This document shows positions 13,145-13,278 of a stretch of DNA of 13,278 bases, in pieces. The DNA comes from Ignavibacteria bacterium UBA5771 (GTDB lineage Bacteria > Bacteroidota > Ignavibacteria > Kapaibacteriales > UBA2268). The translations under genes and the position numbers were made by a program. The notes beneath the pieces are model-generated. The model saw nothing but the letters and a program-made list of their open reading frames with translations, searched no databases and was not told the origin of the DNA. Where the stretch lies: positions 3,255-16,532 of the forward strand of contig DIEP01000070.1 in the NCBI GenBank assembly GCA_002418685.1, given 5' to 3'. Position 1 is the first letter of the stretch. Each line of letters begins with the position of its first letter.

Positions 13145-13278
13145 ATGAAAAATAATGCAAGTCTCAAAAAACTGTTCTTTATTGTATTATTCATTCTCAA
13201 TATCTTTACATCTAATAATACCATTGCTCAGATAACTTTACCTGCCAATTCTCTAAATGCGGCTAATACAGTTCTGAA
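13145..13278 (+). CDS. secreted protein, N-terminal fragment (runs off the window)
   Basis: Forty-four codons are visible before the window ends. Residues 1-28 are a classic signal peptide: a positively charged start (MKNNASLKK), a hydrophobic core (LFFIVLFILNIF) and a TIA|Q cleavage context after about residue 28. The mature part begins ITLPANSLNAANTVL, not enough to assign a family. The ATG at 13145 lacks a Shine-Dalgarno but is preceded by an A-rich run, as is common in Bacteroidota. The long structured leader upstream may regulate it. The product is exported, possibly a large surface or secreted protein. Confidence 0.75.
   Translation, partial: MKNNASLKKLFFIVLFILNIFTSNNTIAQITLPANSLNAANTVL

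Overview
This is an AT-rich window (about one third G+C by eye) from a Gram-negative bacterium, most likely of the Bacteroidota or the related Ignavibacteria/Kapabacteria/Chlorobi group. Three things point there. The tRNA promoter matches the Bacteroidota sigma consensus exactly (TTTG, 19 bases, TAnnTTTG). Most starts lack a Shine-Dalgarno sequence. The gene set also fits: a mevalonate pathway, a lipoprotein S9 peptidase of the DPP5 type, and a secreted protein of the kind often labelled 'asparagine synthetase B' in this phylum. The species cannot be named from the sequence.

Layout. Positions 1-3446 hold the end of a mevalonate-pathway operon on the + strand: the C-terminal part of phosphomevalonate kinase, a bifunctional fusion of class II HMG-CoA reductase with mevalonate kinase, and type I isopentenyl diphosphate isomerase. 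After a 55-base gap containing an 11-bp inverted repeat comes a tightly overlapping trio (3502-7292): a GT4 glycosyltransferase, a GmhB-like HAD phosphatase and a ClC-CBS-RCK_C chloride transporter. The trio meets, stop codon on stop codon, a leftward gene for a secreted protein of unknown function (7289-8551). truA diverges from that gene (8612-9385).

Positions 9450-9646 form a self-contained tRNA-Gly(GCC) unit with a consensus promoter, a 9-bp inverted repeat around its -7 box, and a strong terminator. A palindromic repeat element (9744-9840) separates it from the leftward S9 peptidase lipoprotein gene (9908-12040). That gene diverges from guaD, a guanine deaminase (12124-12588). The last 690 bases have no convincing gene until a truncated secreted-protein ORF at 13145. 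The gap holds a 97-nt hairpin with four G-U wobble pairs, a good candidate for an undescribed structured RNA or leader, followed by two strong Shine-Dalgarno-like sequences with no ordinary gene behind them.

How the genes work together. The first three genes supply consecutive or adjacent steps from HMG-CoA towards IPP/DMAPP. Mevalonate diphosphate decarboxylase, HMG-CoA synthase and thiolase are not in the window. The GT and HAD genes suggest surface-sugar metabolism. The remaining genes (truA, tRNA-Gly, S9 peptidase, guaD) are ordinary housekeeping or catabolic functions with no obvious link to each other.
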